From Polytrichum commune (lineage: Eukaryota > Streptophyta > Polytrichopsida > Polytrichales > Polytrichaceae), in the NCBI GenBank assembly GCA_950295325.1, contig OX485806.1, positions 14,818,001 to 14,882,000 on the forward strand: 64,000 bases of DNA, read 5' to 3'. How positions within the stretch are numbered: position 1 is the stretch's first letter; each line of letters starts with the position of its first letter. The notes under the pieces are model-generated. The model searched no databases. It saw only the letters and a program-made list of their open reading frames with translations, and had not been told where the DNA came from. The translations under genes and the position numbers were made by a program. This document shows, piece by piece, positions 11,140 to 22,546 of the stretch.

Positions 11140-13289
11140 ATACTAGATTCATGAGTATGAAACAATTTTCTCACATGAGATTCATAAACGAATTCTATGT
11201 CATATTTATTAATTATGGAATGCAATCTTTTCTAGTACCCCATTGACCTTCAAAATGATTGCAAAGAGCTCGAGTGAATACTAACAAGAAATTGCTTGAT
11301 CTCACATTCATGGCCTTATGCCAAGGAACTTCATGGTCATAATCAACACTCCCCATTCAAATAAACATGGCCAACTTTTCTTGGCCCCACCTTTGGTGAT
11401 TGAACACCACATGAATTTGAGCAATTTGGATGGACCAAACAATGACACCATGGTGGCATCTCTACACTACGAGGAACTTGTTCATTCCAACCATCCATTG
11501 CAACTTGTCCGTTGTAACTCATGGCGAGGAATTGCACATTTGAATCACTTTGCTTGTCAACTGGAGGTTTTTGGTTGCAGATTTGGTAACCAAAAGGATT
11601 TATTTAAAGGTGAAAGACCCTAGATTAATCTAGACATGTTAAATTGGAGTCTTAATAAACAAGAAACCTGCAGGGGACAAATTTTTCACCACCAACTCAC
11701 CCCAAATGGTAGATGTTGGGAAACAAACTTCTTGTTTGCAGACTTGCAGACTTGCCACCATGCCTTCTACTAAATTGGGATGAATTAGTAGCCAAATTTT
11801 AGGGGGCATGTTTATAATATTACCTTATTGTTAGGTGTTAGGAAACCATACTGCCCATAACCACCTACACTTTGCATACTTTCTGAGGTCTAACCTTGCA
11901 ATGATCTAGGAACTTAAATACTATAAATTAAAAGACAAAATTCTATTATGGGAAGTATATTGATTATGCTTATGTAATATTCATTGTTAACTTCATATTT
12001 GAATAGCATATGAAGATTTGGTTGAATTGTAGTTGAACTTCTCAAAGGATCTTTTTGCCCACGCGTTCATGGCATGTAGCAATTTTCATCCATGTAGATG
12101 AATGCATGAATCTTGCCTTCTAAAGGTTTGTGGTTAATTCATCCCAATGAATCTCATCATATTCTAATTCAAGGTCTTTTATATTAAAATTCTATGTCAA
12201 TACATCTTTAAATAGACAATCCCAGGTAAAAAAAAGGTTATCTTTGTATATTTCACCCATCCAAATAAGAATTGTTGGAAACCACAAAGCTATGGCCATG
12301 TCTACTTTGAGCGATATTTACATCATATTTTATTGCAGTTTCATGATTTAGGCATTTTTCATATCAACTTGTATTATATTATCTCTTTCTCAAAATCCAA
12401 TGCTAAGGTTTATGCCCCATTTATGGTTCCCATGATTTCTTGGCGATAGAGATCATCCCAATCTTGCACTATTTCAATGAGATCCTACCCATGAAGATTT
12501 ATTGAGGTGTTTGGTACTAATGAGATTTCAATTGAAGAAAGAAGAAGACAATTTAGTAACTTCAATGTTAAGATGCACATGCTACCTCAAAATCATATCT
12601 AATCAACATTACATTGACAACACATTATCACAAGAGGAAACACACAAACAACCTACAAACCAAACCCTCCAAATTTTATAAGTGGTGGGAGTGAAGACCC
12701 CTTGGAAACAAAAGGCAGAGAAAATACTCATTGTTTTGGAGGAAAACAAAGCTCTTGGAGTGAAGCATGCGTTGAGTAGGATCCATTTACTGGTCGGGTA
12801 ATGGGTATGGGTAAAAAACAATTCTTGGCATGTAAGGATACTTGGCGGATATTGCCTTCAATGAATATATATTTCCGGGTAAGGGTACCCTTTACTTGCA
12901 AAATAACCCTTTATTGTGGAGATGTGTTGGAAAAGTGATGCCACATTAGAGTTAACCGTAAAGCCACCAAAAATTGGGGATCGACTCAAGTGTTTTGAAG
13001 GAATTTTCCCATGTTTGCCACTCCCAACACTTGTGTTAGCGACCTTAAAAAAAACCCAGGGAGGGCAATCATTTTTCCATGAGTTTGATTCTATTTTGGG
13101 GAGTACACAAGTGGTGAGAGGAGCAAAGAGATGCCTGCACACATAGACGACAACGACAACGAGAAGATTATTAGTTATATAAAAATGAAAATGTAAACCT
13201 CAAAGTTATCTCTCCAAATAATTTCAGTGATACTCAAAATAGAAACCATTAGGAGATTTCGATCCCAGTTCTTTATTAGCACCAACTCA
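11140..13289. other. AT-rich intergenic stretch
   Basis: Short overlapping frames on both strands (for example 11318-11623 and 12858-13142) have no recognisable domain, no consistent splice partners and ordinary AT-rich composition. I see no gene or structured repeat. Confidence 0.4.
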
Positions 13290-13413
13290 TTATTTCATAC
13301 CTTGGACTTGGACCCTATTATTATAAAGTCCTTGAGTTTCACCCTCGACCAATAAGATCGCTCCATTTGGGAGTTTTCTTTGGACCCGGACCCTAGTGTA
13401 AACCCACCCTTAT
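13290..13413. repeat. Dispersed repeat family F, copy 2
   Basis: Counterpart of 1560-1700, sharing 'tcataccttggacttgga', 'ctcgaccaataaga' and the closing 'taaacccacccttatg'. It abuts the TTATTCGTCGTTCA repeats upstream of the calcineurin-B-like gene. Confidence 0.5.
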
Positions 13414-13414
13414 G

Positions 13415-13522
13415 TTATTCGTCGTTCATAACTTATGTTATGTTATTCGTCGTTCACCCTTATGTTTTGGGATCCTTAAGTTATTCGTCGTTCATAACTT
13501 AGGTCAGTTATGAACGACGAAT
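13415..13522. repeat. TTATTCGTCGTTCA repeats with a perfect 17-bp hairpin
   Basis: The motif occurs directly at 13415, 13443 and 13482. It occurs inverted at 13506-13522, giving a perfect 17-bp stem (13483-13499 with 13506-13522) around a 6-nt loop. The hairpin ends 117 bp before the start codon of the calcineurin-B-like gene, so it lies in the promoter or the 5' UTR. Confidence 0.8.
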
Positions 13523-13638
13523 CTGTGTGTTGCATTGACGGAGTGCCGGGAACAAGCTTTTTTAGGTTTAGTAGCTCCATCATCTCTCTTGTCTTGTGTG
13601 CTAAATTCTAAGAACTTAAGGGATCGAAAGTGGCAGCA

Positions 13639-14547
13639 ATGGGAAATTCTTCGTCCCTCCTCACGCAATACGACTTGGAGGATCTCCAGAACCACTGCAA
13701 CAATCTCTGTAAGATGATTACTAGACCTACTTATTGCCCGCATTTCTGTTTTTCTTTTCCTTCTTCTTCAGCTCTTCCTTTGGAGATTTCCCTTTTCAAA
13801 ATATGAATTTGACTCCTACCTGCTTATGGATTCCTCAGATTCGCAAAGAGAAATAATTGCTCTGTATGAGAGGTTCTGTCAGCTGGACCGCACCGGCAAG
13901 GGTTTCATATCTGCGGATGAGTTTATGGGAGTTCCCGAATTTGCAGTGAACCCGCTTTGCCAGGTATGCATATGATATGACCTATTTCTGATGTTTTCAA
14001 TCTCCAACTTCTACCGGTTAGATTTACAGAATGAAACGTATTTTGTGTTGCATCAACATATCTACAATGAAGCACCACCTAAAGTCGGATTGAACATCAG
14101 ATATCCCCTGGTTTAGTTATGGTTATCACAAGTGCATGTTTGTTGATTCGTGAACTAAATACATAGGTCCTCCCAATTTTGTTCAAATATTGAATATTGA
14201 GTGTGGAGTAGTTAGTAAAATTTGAAGACGCAGTCCAATCTCTTTTAAGCATGTGTCTTTGTGGTGTTTGTACTTTGATCCTCACCTAACCACACACCAG
14301 TTAAATATAGGTGTCCATTTAAGAAATGTAACTCAATTAACACCCACATACCTTATGTTATTTAATATTCAAATTGAGAAGGATGTCGTGTCATATCATG
14401 TCATGTTATGTTATGTTGCAGAGGTTACTGAAGATGCTGGAAGGGTTAAACTTCAAGGAATTCATTGCCCTTCTCTCTGCGTTTAGTTCCCGTGCAAAAT
14501 TTGAAGACAAACTCAATTGTGAGTGTTCTTTTATAAACTTTACCCTG

Positions 14548-14594
<47 letters not shown>

Positions 14595-15933
14595 TTTTAG
14601 AAACCTTGTAATGAATTAGGTGGTGGTGGTGGTGGTGGTTCTGGAGTCTGACATGACAGTGGGAATGGGTGACCAGTTATTTTCAGGGTGTACGATGCAG
14701 ATGGAAATGGCAAGGTGAGAAGCAGCGATATATTGCAAGTGTTGCGAGATTTATCAGGAACTTTTCTAACCGATGAACAACGCCAAGTGAGTCCTCCTTC
14801 AATACTATTCTTGCTCTCAAATGCGTGTGTAATTTTACTAAGAGGGACTTTACACCAGAGTTTGAGGGTCAATGAACATTGAAATCTGAATCCTCTCATT
14901 GGTGGAAAATGTGTATTTTCTTGTCATCTAATTTAGTACGATTTATTCTAATTTAGGGTTTGTTACGGTGTGGATTGTTGACGAGTGATGACGTGTTGGA
15001 TTGAAAACATGGCAGCTGGTCTTGAATCAAGCTCTGGAGCAAGCAGGGTACACAAAGGACTCAGAACTTACTCTTGAAGACTTTGGGAAGGTGAAATTTC
15101 ATTCCATTTCTGAGACTGAAGAATATAAGAGAAAATGTTTTAAATTAAGCAATTTATAGCCTTGTGGTATCATGTTCAAGTGACATTTAGTGCCAGTCAA
15201 AACTCATACAGACAACAACAGTTGACATTGGTGCTTTCATTCTGGAGCAGATTCTGGACTCTTGAAATTGTGGTTGGTGGTTTGTAGCAGTGTTGGTTGG
15301 TTATCAAGTGTCCATTCTAATCAAAATTATGAACTTTGTGAGACAAACATCTATTTCACAACCACGGTTATGAAATAAGTTTCATAGTTGGTGGTTACCC
15401 ATTTCGGTTGTCAATCTCAAGCCATTTTTTTGTTCTATATAATTTTGTGTCATTGAATTAGAAATTGTCCTTCTAGATGATCTTAATAGAATGTGATTGA
15501 TGATATTGTATTGAACACTATTTTGACTTTTGAGAGTAGCGGTATCTACTATTGACATTTGTGTCTCCATAACTAAAAGGTTATTCATAACAACAATCTA
15601 GTTAACGGATGTCAATAGTGGTTGGTTATGTAAATTTTTTTAACCCGCAGATACCTGGAGTTCATAGATTTGTGATAACCAGTTGAAAACTGGCAAAAAT
15701 GTATAGAAACTCAGCGTTTGCAGCCTTATGGTATCATGTCCAGGTGACATTTTGTGCCTGGCAAAACTCGTGCAATAAAAGTGGTTGAGACTGGTGCCTT
15801 CATCCATGAGCAGATTCTGACTCAAAATTGCAGTTGGTGGTTTTTTGCAAAAGCTTGGTTATGACAGATGTGTTGTTTTTAGGTGCTTGGAAAGGCTGAG
15901 CTGAAGATGGATGTGGAGGTACCAGTGGACTGA
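13639..15933 (+). CDS. Calcineurin-B-like EF-hand protein (At3g18430-type), six exons
   Basis: A calcium sensor of the calcineurin regulatory-subunit family; the plant member related to Arabidopsis At3g18430 is about 175 aa. Exons: 13639-13708, 13839-13963, 14422-14518, 14677-14786, 15016-15090 and 15883-15933. All junctions are GT-AG with consistent phase, giving 175 aa. The N-terminus MGNSSS is a good N-myristoylation signal, suggesting membrane anchoring. EF loop 1 is DRTGKGFISADE and EF loop 3 is DADGNGKVRSSD, with Asp instead of Glu at position 12. Hands 2 and 4 are degenerate. The C-terminus MDVEVPVD is typical. For exon 4 I chose the AG at 14675-14676, which restores FIFRVYD; the AG at 14685-14686 would drop three residues. 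Intron 2 holds a family B repeat, intron 3 a (GA)20 tract, and intron 5 an internal duplication. Confidence 0.93.
14090..14370. repeat. Dispersed repeat family B, copy 5 (intron 2 of the calcineurin-B-like gene)
   Basis: Reverse-oriented copy with 'acataggtcctcccaatt', 'catgtgtctttgtggtgt' and 'cacccacataccttat'. It accounts for most of the length of intron 2 and ends about 50 bp before exon 3. Confidence 0.6.
14551..14590 (+). repeat. (AG)20 microsatellite
   Basis: Uninterrupted AG dinucleotides over 40 bp in intron 3 of the calcineurin-B-like gene. A (GGT)n tract follows at about 14620-14638. Confidence 0.95.
15160..15860 (+). repeat. Direct duplication inside intron 5 of the calcineurin-B-like gene
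   Basis: About 140 bp at 15160-15300 recur diverged at 15712-15860. Shared blocks include 'tggtatcatgt', 'gtgacatttagtgcc' or 'gtgacattttgtgcc', and 'gagcagattctg'. The spacing is about 550 bp, so most of the intron arose by an old segmental duplication. Confidence 0.6.
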
Positions 15934-18502
15934 TGGAACAACCTGGTCAAGGGATATGTTTTCGCAAGACAAATTGGAATACAGTACATACAATTTACAT
16001 AGTATAATCCACCATTCTATTAAACTCATTAACCACTTCAAACCAGAGTTCCAAAGCAATGAAATAGTCCTGGACAATGGCTATGAATTGCACACCTTTG
16101 TGGTGGAAGTGGTGTAGAGAATAGCTCACCCTGAGAGGAATTTGTAACACTAAGCAGTGGCGATTTGTAGTATATCATGCTAAGAACTCCCTTTTGTATT
16201 CTGTCCCAGCATCATTTTCTTAAATGTGGATTGGAGTAACTGCATGACCTGGATGACCAACTTTCAGCTGCTGACCTTGTATTTCTATTTTAGGTCTTCA
16301 AACTGAGGGCCACTTTACACTATGGGCAGTGGCTGTGGCCATGAAATTGTGAGGGCCCTTGAAACTCGTCCGAAGGCTGTATTGTGGAAAATTGAATTTG
16401 AATTTTTTGTGGTCATGGGCCTTTAAATGTAGTGTAAAGACATCTCTATTTTGTAACCATCTGACCTATGAGGCCCCCTCTACACTAAGTCATATCAAAA
16501 TCAAGGGTTGTGAGGTTTTGAAGTGTCACTATCTCATGGTTTTGGGTTAGGAGGGCTTGATGCAAAACTGGTAGATCATGAAACATTATCCATTGCATAT
16601 GGCACTTGTCAAATAATGCTCCCACCTGCAAAGTTCAAGATCAAAAAGCTACAGTCCATGTGAATATGAGGATGATATATCAAGTCAAAGTTTGTTGACC
16701 TAGATGAGCAAGTTTGTTGATTGGTTGGATTTTCTCATGGGAGCTTCCATTACTTGTAAAGGAACCCTCAAAGCATTGTAGGCAAATTCTAATGCTCAGA
16801 ATGCTTTCAAAATTTGATACAATTGGAAAAAGATTTCTAGATTGCGAGAAATTCAGATTTAATCTGCTTTTGCTTGAATTTCTGTTTGAAGGTTGTGTCT
16901 GTTTCCCCCCACAAGTACACACATGCAAGCAAAGATGGAATATCAAACTAAAGAATTTTAAAAGTGGAATAACTGTTAGCTGCCCCCAAAACCATATACT
17001 GGCCCATGGCTGCTAGTTAGTTTTCTGAATATTTATGGGCCCTCCCAAACTAAACATGAGTCAATACTGAACAGAACTTGGGTCAAATGTGTTTTCCCTC
17101 TCGCACCTTAGTTATTTCAAATTGAGAAACATCGTAAATGAGACTTCAGATTCAATAATATTAGTTATCAACACTTCGATCACCCTTAACTGAAATTGAA
17201 AGTTGAGTGTAAGGCTCATGTGTATGGTGTCTAAAATCACAACCCCTTCAAGTGTCTATTCTGTAAGTCATGAGCCTTACGCGTGTTGGATGTTTCAGCA
17301 GAGTATCCATTCATCAGGTAAAAATTGTTTTTACAGAATGCAGTGCTAAATTTCAAGCAAAATGTCACAAGTTGCAATAGATTTTGACTGATAAAGATCT
17401 CAAGGAATATGTGGTTGCAATTATGGATCAATGCTTAAAGTTGCGGATTGTCACAAAGTACAATTCAGGAGTGGTTAATTATTATAGAACATTTCACATC
17501 CATTTGTGCGACTGGAAAGAAAAATCTATGGAACTCACTATACATATACTGCGCACCTAGAGATTGTTAATAGATTTAACTACATTCTCAGTTCAGATTA
17601 GTCTAGTTGTGACTGATCACATTGCAGAAAGCATATTACAGGGCACCAACTTCTGCAATTTAATGGACATTACGCTGACTATGGCGACGACCAGTACAAA
17701 GAATTACGAAGAATCAGGACTACGGTTTGTTCAATGATTCTGACAGGCATTTAGAGAAAAAAATGATCATATTAACCTACAAATCAAATTATTGGAGGCA
17801 GCCAGAAAGTTAGGTTTATAACATGCTGCATAGATTCATGGGTTGATGTATAGGTCAGTTCAGGCCATGAAATCCTGTGTTTTCCCTCAAGACTAATTAT
17901 TTATGTAAGGATTTGACAGAATGTTAAAGGAAACTTTTTCCTGGAGCATCAGCATAAGGTATTTATACATGACCTGCAATCAGTCTACATGCACCCAAAA
18001 TAAATAGTTAGGCCATGTTCTCAAAGACTGCTTGGGCCAAAGCATTTAATAATCCTTTCACCTCCGAAGGAACCCAAGATTCTTGGCAACTTCAACACAC
18101 TTTTTGGATCAATGCAACAACTTACTTTGCTTTATGATCTAATCTCAAGATGTGATATTAGAACATGACGTTGAGTTCATTGATCATCCTAAGGAGTCTC
18201 GTTACCTATCTTGGGGTTGTTTGGTTTCATTGTGTGCACCCTAGAAACTATCCATTTGTCCTCTTTCGAGTCCTAGCCAACAATCTTGTATGATTTTGTG
18301 GCAACGAAATACAATTGAGGTTTCATTTGGATTAGCAATTGAACCAACAAGTTGACATTAGCTTCTATCTCATGGAGGCTATTGCACGCCACCATTCTAG
18401 ATAACTAGCTAGTTTGAAATCATCTTGATGTATTGTCATTCCCATTAGTCTTTTGGCTTCCCAAACTTTAAAAACCAATTTCAATTCATTCCAATTTGTC
18501 TT
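15934..18502. other. 3' flank of the calcineurin-B-like gene and intergenic DNA
   Basis: The first few hundred bases probably hold the 3' UTR. Frames such as 16714-17016 lack recognisable motifs and look fortuitous. I see no further gene, RNA or structured repeat. Confidence 0.4.
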
Positions 18503-18510
18503 TACAAAAG

Positions 18511-18854
18511 CTCGGGGGGGGGGGGGGGGCAATGTGTTAAAAAGTTAAGGATATAGGTGCGAACAACCACTATTTTATAGGGGGGTATTACTTTCAATAC
18601 TCTTCTTTTTTTCACATGCTATCATTATGTAAATTTCTACTTTGGGTTAATAGAAAAATGCCTTGCATTACTTATAATTTCAAATTACCTATTATTCCAT
18701 ACCCTATAGTACTTTAAAGATGTCCAGTGCCATTTTTGATACCCTATATTACTCTTAAGCCCAATTATAAATTTTTGCTCCCATGTTTTTAAAATACCCT
18801 ATCATTTGTTCGCACGTATATTGCTACTCCAACCAATGACTACCCCCCCCCGAG
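18511..18854. mobile_element. MITE bounded by G/C runs, with 8-bp target duplication
   Basis: The 344-bp element starts CTC followed by 16 G and ends with a C run followed by GAG. The 8-bp duplication TACAAAAG is perfect at 18503-18510 and 18855-18862. A second inverted block inside the ends (GTGCGAACAA against TTGTTCGCAC) shows the inverted repeats extend well over 50 bp. There is no coding capacity. The 8-bp duplication suggests hAT or a related superfamily. Confidence 0.85.
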
Positions 18855-18995
18855 TACAAAAGAAAAAGAGAACAACCAGGTGGTGACAAACAACAAGATA
18901 GATTGAGTTTGCTGGATACAAATATCTTAAACAATGATCTTTCAAAAGTGTCCAAGAGTTTGGTGGACCTGTAGCAGTTCATGAGTGATCACATT

Positions 18996-20395
18996 CAGTG
19001 ATTGGGGAGATGTTTGGGCATAATCGGTTGCAAGTGTTGACATGTGTTTGCAAGTCCAACCAGTTACATGTTGACATCCTTCGGTTTTCCTTTATTAAAT
19101 TGGGGTATATTCTATAACTTCCTCTGGGTTTGATTCCCGCTATGAAATCTTCTCTCTACCTGATAGAAACAAACTAGCTAGGTAGGAAGCCAAGAGCCCA
19201 CCCACCACACGGGAGGCAGTAAACCCCACCCTGCACCAAGAGGGTTTTTGAACAGGGTAGGGCCAATGGGCTCAAATTCACATTAGATTGTCTGACGTTG
19301 ATTTTTTATTTATTTATATTTATATTAAAAAAAATTCATTGTGTCCACCTTATTGGTAAAAGTTGGGGAACAGAAGTAACGAACCAAATAATACCCACAG
19401 ATCGATCATGTACTAATTCATGATCCCTGAGTCCATTTCCGGAGTCGTATCATCCAAAAACACATTGGAAGACTATGAAAGAGTTCTCTACCTTTATGTT
19501 GGAAAGGTTTGCGTAGACACCACGAATGCTTGGGCCATGACCGTGACCTACTACGGTTCTGATAAAGACCATGTGCACGACCGGTCACGACATGAAACAT
19601 TATCTCCAAGAATTGTAATATTAAGCTGTGAACGAAGACGGTGCTTAAACTTTCCGAAGATCGATTCAAATCCATATGAGGAAAAGTGGGATGAATGCTA
19701 AATTTTCATCCCCCACGTTGTGGTCCGAGAGCCGTGACCATCTTCATAACCCTTGAAAATGAAACATTATCTCCAAGTATTGTAATAAGCTTTGCATGGA
19801 GATGGTGCTTAAACTTTCCAAAGATCGATTCAAATCCACATGAGGAAAGTGCAATGGATGCTAAATTTTCATCACTCATATTGTTGTCCGAGAGCCGTGG
19901 CCATCTTCATAACCCTTGAAAATGAAACATTATCTCCAAGTATTGTGATAAGCTTTGCACGGAGACGGTGCTTAAACTTTCCGAAGATCGATTCAAATCC
20001 ACATGACGAAAGTGGGATGAATGCTAAATTTTCATCATTCATGATGTTGTCCGAGAGCCGTGACCATCTTCATAACCCTTGAAAATGAAACATTATCTCC
20101 AAGTACTGTGATAAGCTTTGCACAGAGACGGTGCTTAAACTTTCCGAAGATCGATTCAAATCCACATGAGGAAAGTGGGATGAATGCTAAATTTTCATCA
20201 CTCATGTTGTTGTCCGAGAGCCGTGACCGTCTTCATAACCCTTAAAAATGAAACATTATCTCCAAGTATTGTAATAAGCTTTGCACGGAGACGGTGCTTA
20301 AACTTTCCAAAGATCGATTCAAAAAAATGATCGGTAATTTCCCTGTGGTCTTGAACTTCAACCGGTTATTTCTCAAACTCAATCGGTTCTCCCTG
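18996..20395 (+). mobile_element. hAT-like MITE (family A, copy 2) split by a 1.2-kb insertion
   Basis: The left half (18996-19127) runs from CAGTGATTGGGGAG to 'ttctataacttcctct'. The right half (20325-20395) resumes with AAAATGATCGGTAATT and ends TCTCCCTG. Together they reproduce copies 1 and 3. The insertion starts with GGGTTTGATTCCCGC, a B-box-like sequence, and includes the 163-bp tandem array. Confidence 0.65.
19586..20324 (+). repeat. 163-bp tandem repeat array, about 4.5 units
   Basis: The marker GAAACATTATCTCC occurs at 19594, 19761, 19924, 20087 and 20250, spacing 167, 163, 163 and 163 bp. Each unit carries 'gtgcttaaactttcc', 'agatcgattcaaatcc', 'atgctaaattttcatc' and 'ccgagagccgtgacc'. 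The last unit is truncated at the junction with the hAT-like MITE. The frames it encodes are simple translations of the repeat. Confidence 0.9.
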
Positions 20396-20403
20396 ATCAT
20401 TAT

Positions 20404-21330
20404 TAGGTTTGCAGGAATTCAGTTGAAGTGGATAGGCTTCATGACTAGATGATGAAATGGCAGTTATATCCAAACGACTTTGTTGTAAAAGTATAAGAGT
20501 TTGTGTTCTCCCTTGATCCTGGAATCACTGTCCCAAACCGCACACCTTCCAAATATAGGTGCTTGATTAGGATAAGGATTCAATGAACTAGGCATGTCTA
20601 CCTTAACCTTTGAGGGACTAGAAGACCATATATAACATGGTTTTGCTTGTGTAGAGAATTCATCATCTTCTAGTGAATATCTTTCTCCATAACATGCATC
20701 AAGCAAACTCGTATACAGACCGTGATCTCACTTCACATTTATAAAAACTGAAGATTATTAATTTTCTATAAATGCACTCTTCCTCCATGACTCAAGTTTT
20801 TTTTTCAAAGAAATTGTTTGCATGGGATAATCAAATTCTTGAGATGATTCCAAGAGTTTAATCATGCTATGCAACTTACATTTTCTACCCATCAAAACAA
20901 GGTCCAATGATGTCAAATCCTATGGAAATTCGGAGAGATTCTTGAATGAAATTCTTCTCGAATGATAAACTAGTGGCAATCAACAACAATATTGCTTGTT
21001 CCAACGTTAGAAATAAATACAGTTATTTGCCAGACAATGAAGTATTGCAATGGATAGCCGAATGATGGTTCGGAAGCCAAGAATAGTGGCCAAGTTGGAT
21101 TTCTCCCTTTCATTGACACAAACACATGCTTGTTTATTCATGAAATACCAAACTATTTGTGATCGTTTTTTTAAATTTTTTTTGTTTAATTCACAACCTA
21201 CATGCAAGGGAATATATATTCTATCCAAAATCTTTGACAAGCTACAAACATCTTTAGGTTCTTCTAAAAAATCTTGAACACCCACCTCAATTCATATACA
21301 TGTCATACACCTATAAGTGGATACCGTCCG

Positions 21331-21365
<35 letters not shown>

Positions 21366-22312
21366 ATTACCTACACAATTGGTCACAGAAAGTGTAACGT
21401 CACTAAAAAATAAAGAGGAAATATGAGGCATGGTCCACCCAACCTTGAGCCTTATATACTTGTAGGAACTAAGAGTTAAAACTCCTCTCAACTAGTCCTC
21501 AAGCATATAGTTATCTGGCTCCCCTCCACACCTTTGGGGTGAGCTAAGTGCTCTTAACTAATGATCATTACTTATGAGGTGAGTACATCGTGCAACACCA
21601 TAGTCCCAAGTGGGTGACTCCCCTTACTTTTTAAAACTATTAGATCTCCTAGGGCGGAGTCCTCTAGTTTTACATATAGTAGAGTCTAATTGAAATTAAT
21701 GATAGTAAAGGTAAGTAATAAACAGATACACGTTACACACCTCCCTACTTAGAAATGAACGTCCGCGTTCATGTAATGCAAATCCCAAACTATAGTGCAT
21801 CAATACAATAGTCAAGACCACCACTTAATTTACACCAAGCTATGAGATTTGTATGTGTACCATATACGGAGAAATGTACAAGGGCCTTGGCTTGAGAGCT
21901 TTGATGCTGTATATGGTGCGAATCATGTGCATTATATTGTACTAAGCTTCTAGGGTGGGTAGCAAGATTCTTTGGTCTTTTAGAATACCCTCAAAAGGAG
22001 CACAATTAATATGTGATTCTCATTCTTTCCTAGCTAGGTAATCAAGTTGTGTCACCCATTGCGCTACAGGTACTTATGTTGGGGTTTGTAATTTATATAT
22101 ACTTTCTAGCGGACGTTCTCTTAGGTTTCTTGTTCCCCCAATTTTAGAATGAAGATATTTTCTAGGTATAGATTTACTTCTCACTAAGACTTTGGACATT
22201 TTAACACCCAAGTATTTACACCAACTGATACTGAAACATGAGGTAGTCTTAATTACATTGACATCTAAACACTTTGAAGTGTGGAAAACTTCGCAAGCAT
22301 AGTAAAGCGGAC
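20404..22312. other. Intergenic stretch with a TG microsatellite
   Basis: There is a (TG)n tract at about 21334-21363. The segment 21500-21750 has a mixed composition that could be LTR-derived, but no primer-binding site, polypurine tract or paired LTR was seen. No gene is supported. Confidence 0.4.
21334..21363 (+). repeat. (TG)n microsatellite
   Basis: About 15 uninterrupted TG units. Confidence 0.9.
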
Positions 22313-22538
22313 CAGTGCCTGGGAAGTTTTTGGGCATAGTTGGTCAAGATCCTAGTGATTCTAAATCCAACTGGTTACATGTTTATGTCTTTTGGTTGTG
22401 CTTTATTCATTTGAGGTTTTATTCTATAAATTTTTCTAAAATGATCGGTAATTCTCCTGAAGTCTTGAACTTCAACCAGTTATTTCTCAAACTCAACCGG
22501 TTCATCTGTATGTAACTAGTAGTTTTTCCCGAGCAGTG
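22313..22538 (+). mobile_element. hAT-like MITE, family A copy 3
   Basis: The 226-bp copy begins CAGTGCCTGGGAAG and ends TTTCCCGAGCAGTG. The 8-bp duplication is AAGCGGAC (22305-22312) against AAGTGGAC (22539-22546), seven of eight matching. The interior matches copies 1 and 2. Confidence 0.8.
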
Positions 22539-22546
22539 AAGTGGAC

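Noticed and set aside
19125-19260. tRNA gene suggested by a B-box-like sequence
   Set aside because: No A box at the right distance and no cloverleaf can be folded; at best a tRNA-derived relic.
19420-20245. Four overlapping frames with near-identical peptides
   Set aside because: They are translations of the 163-bp tandem repeat, in shifting frames; not a repeat protein.
21480-21760. Possible LTR
   Set aside because: No second LTR, primer-binding site or retroelement coding sequence nearby.
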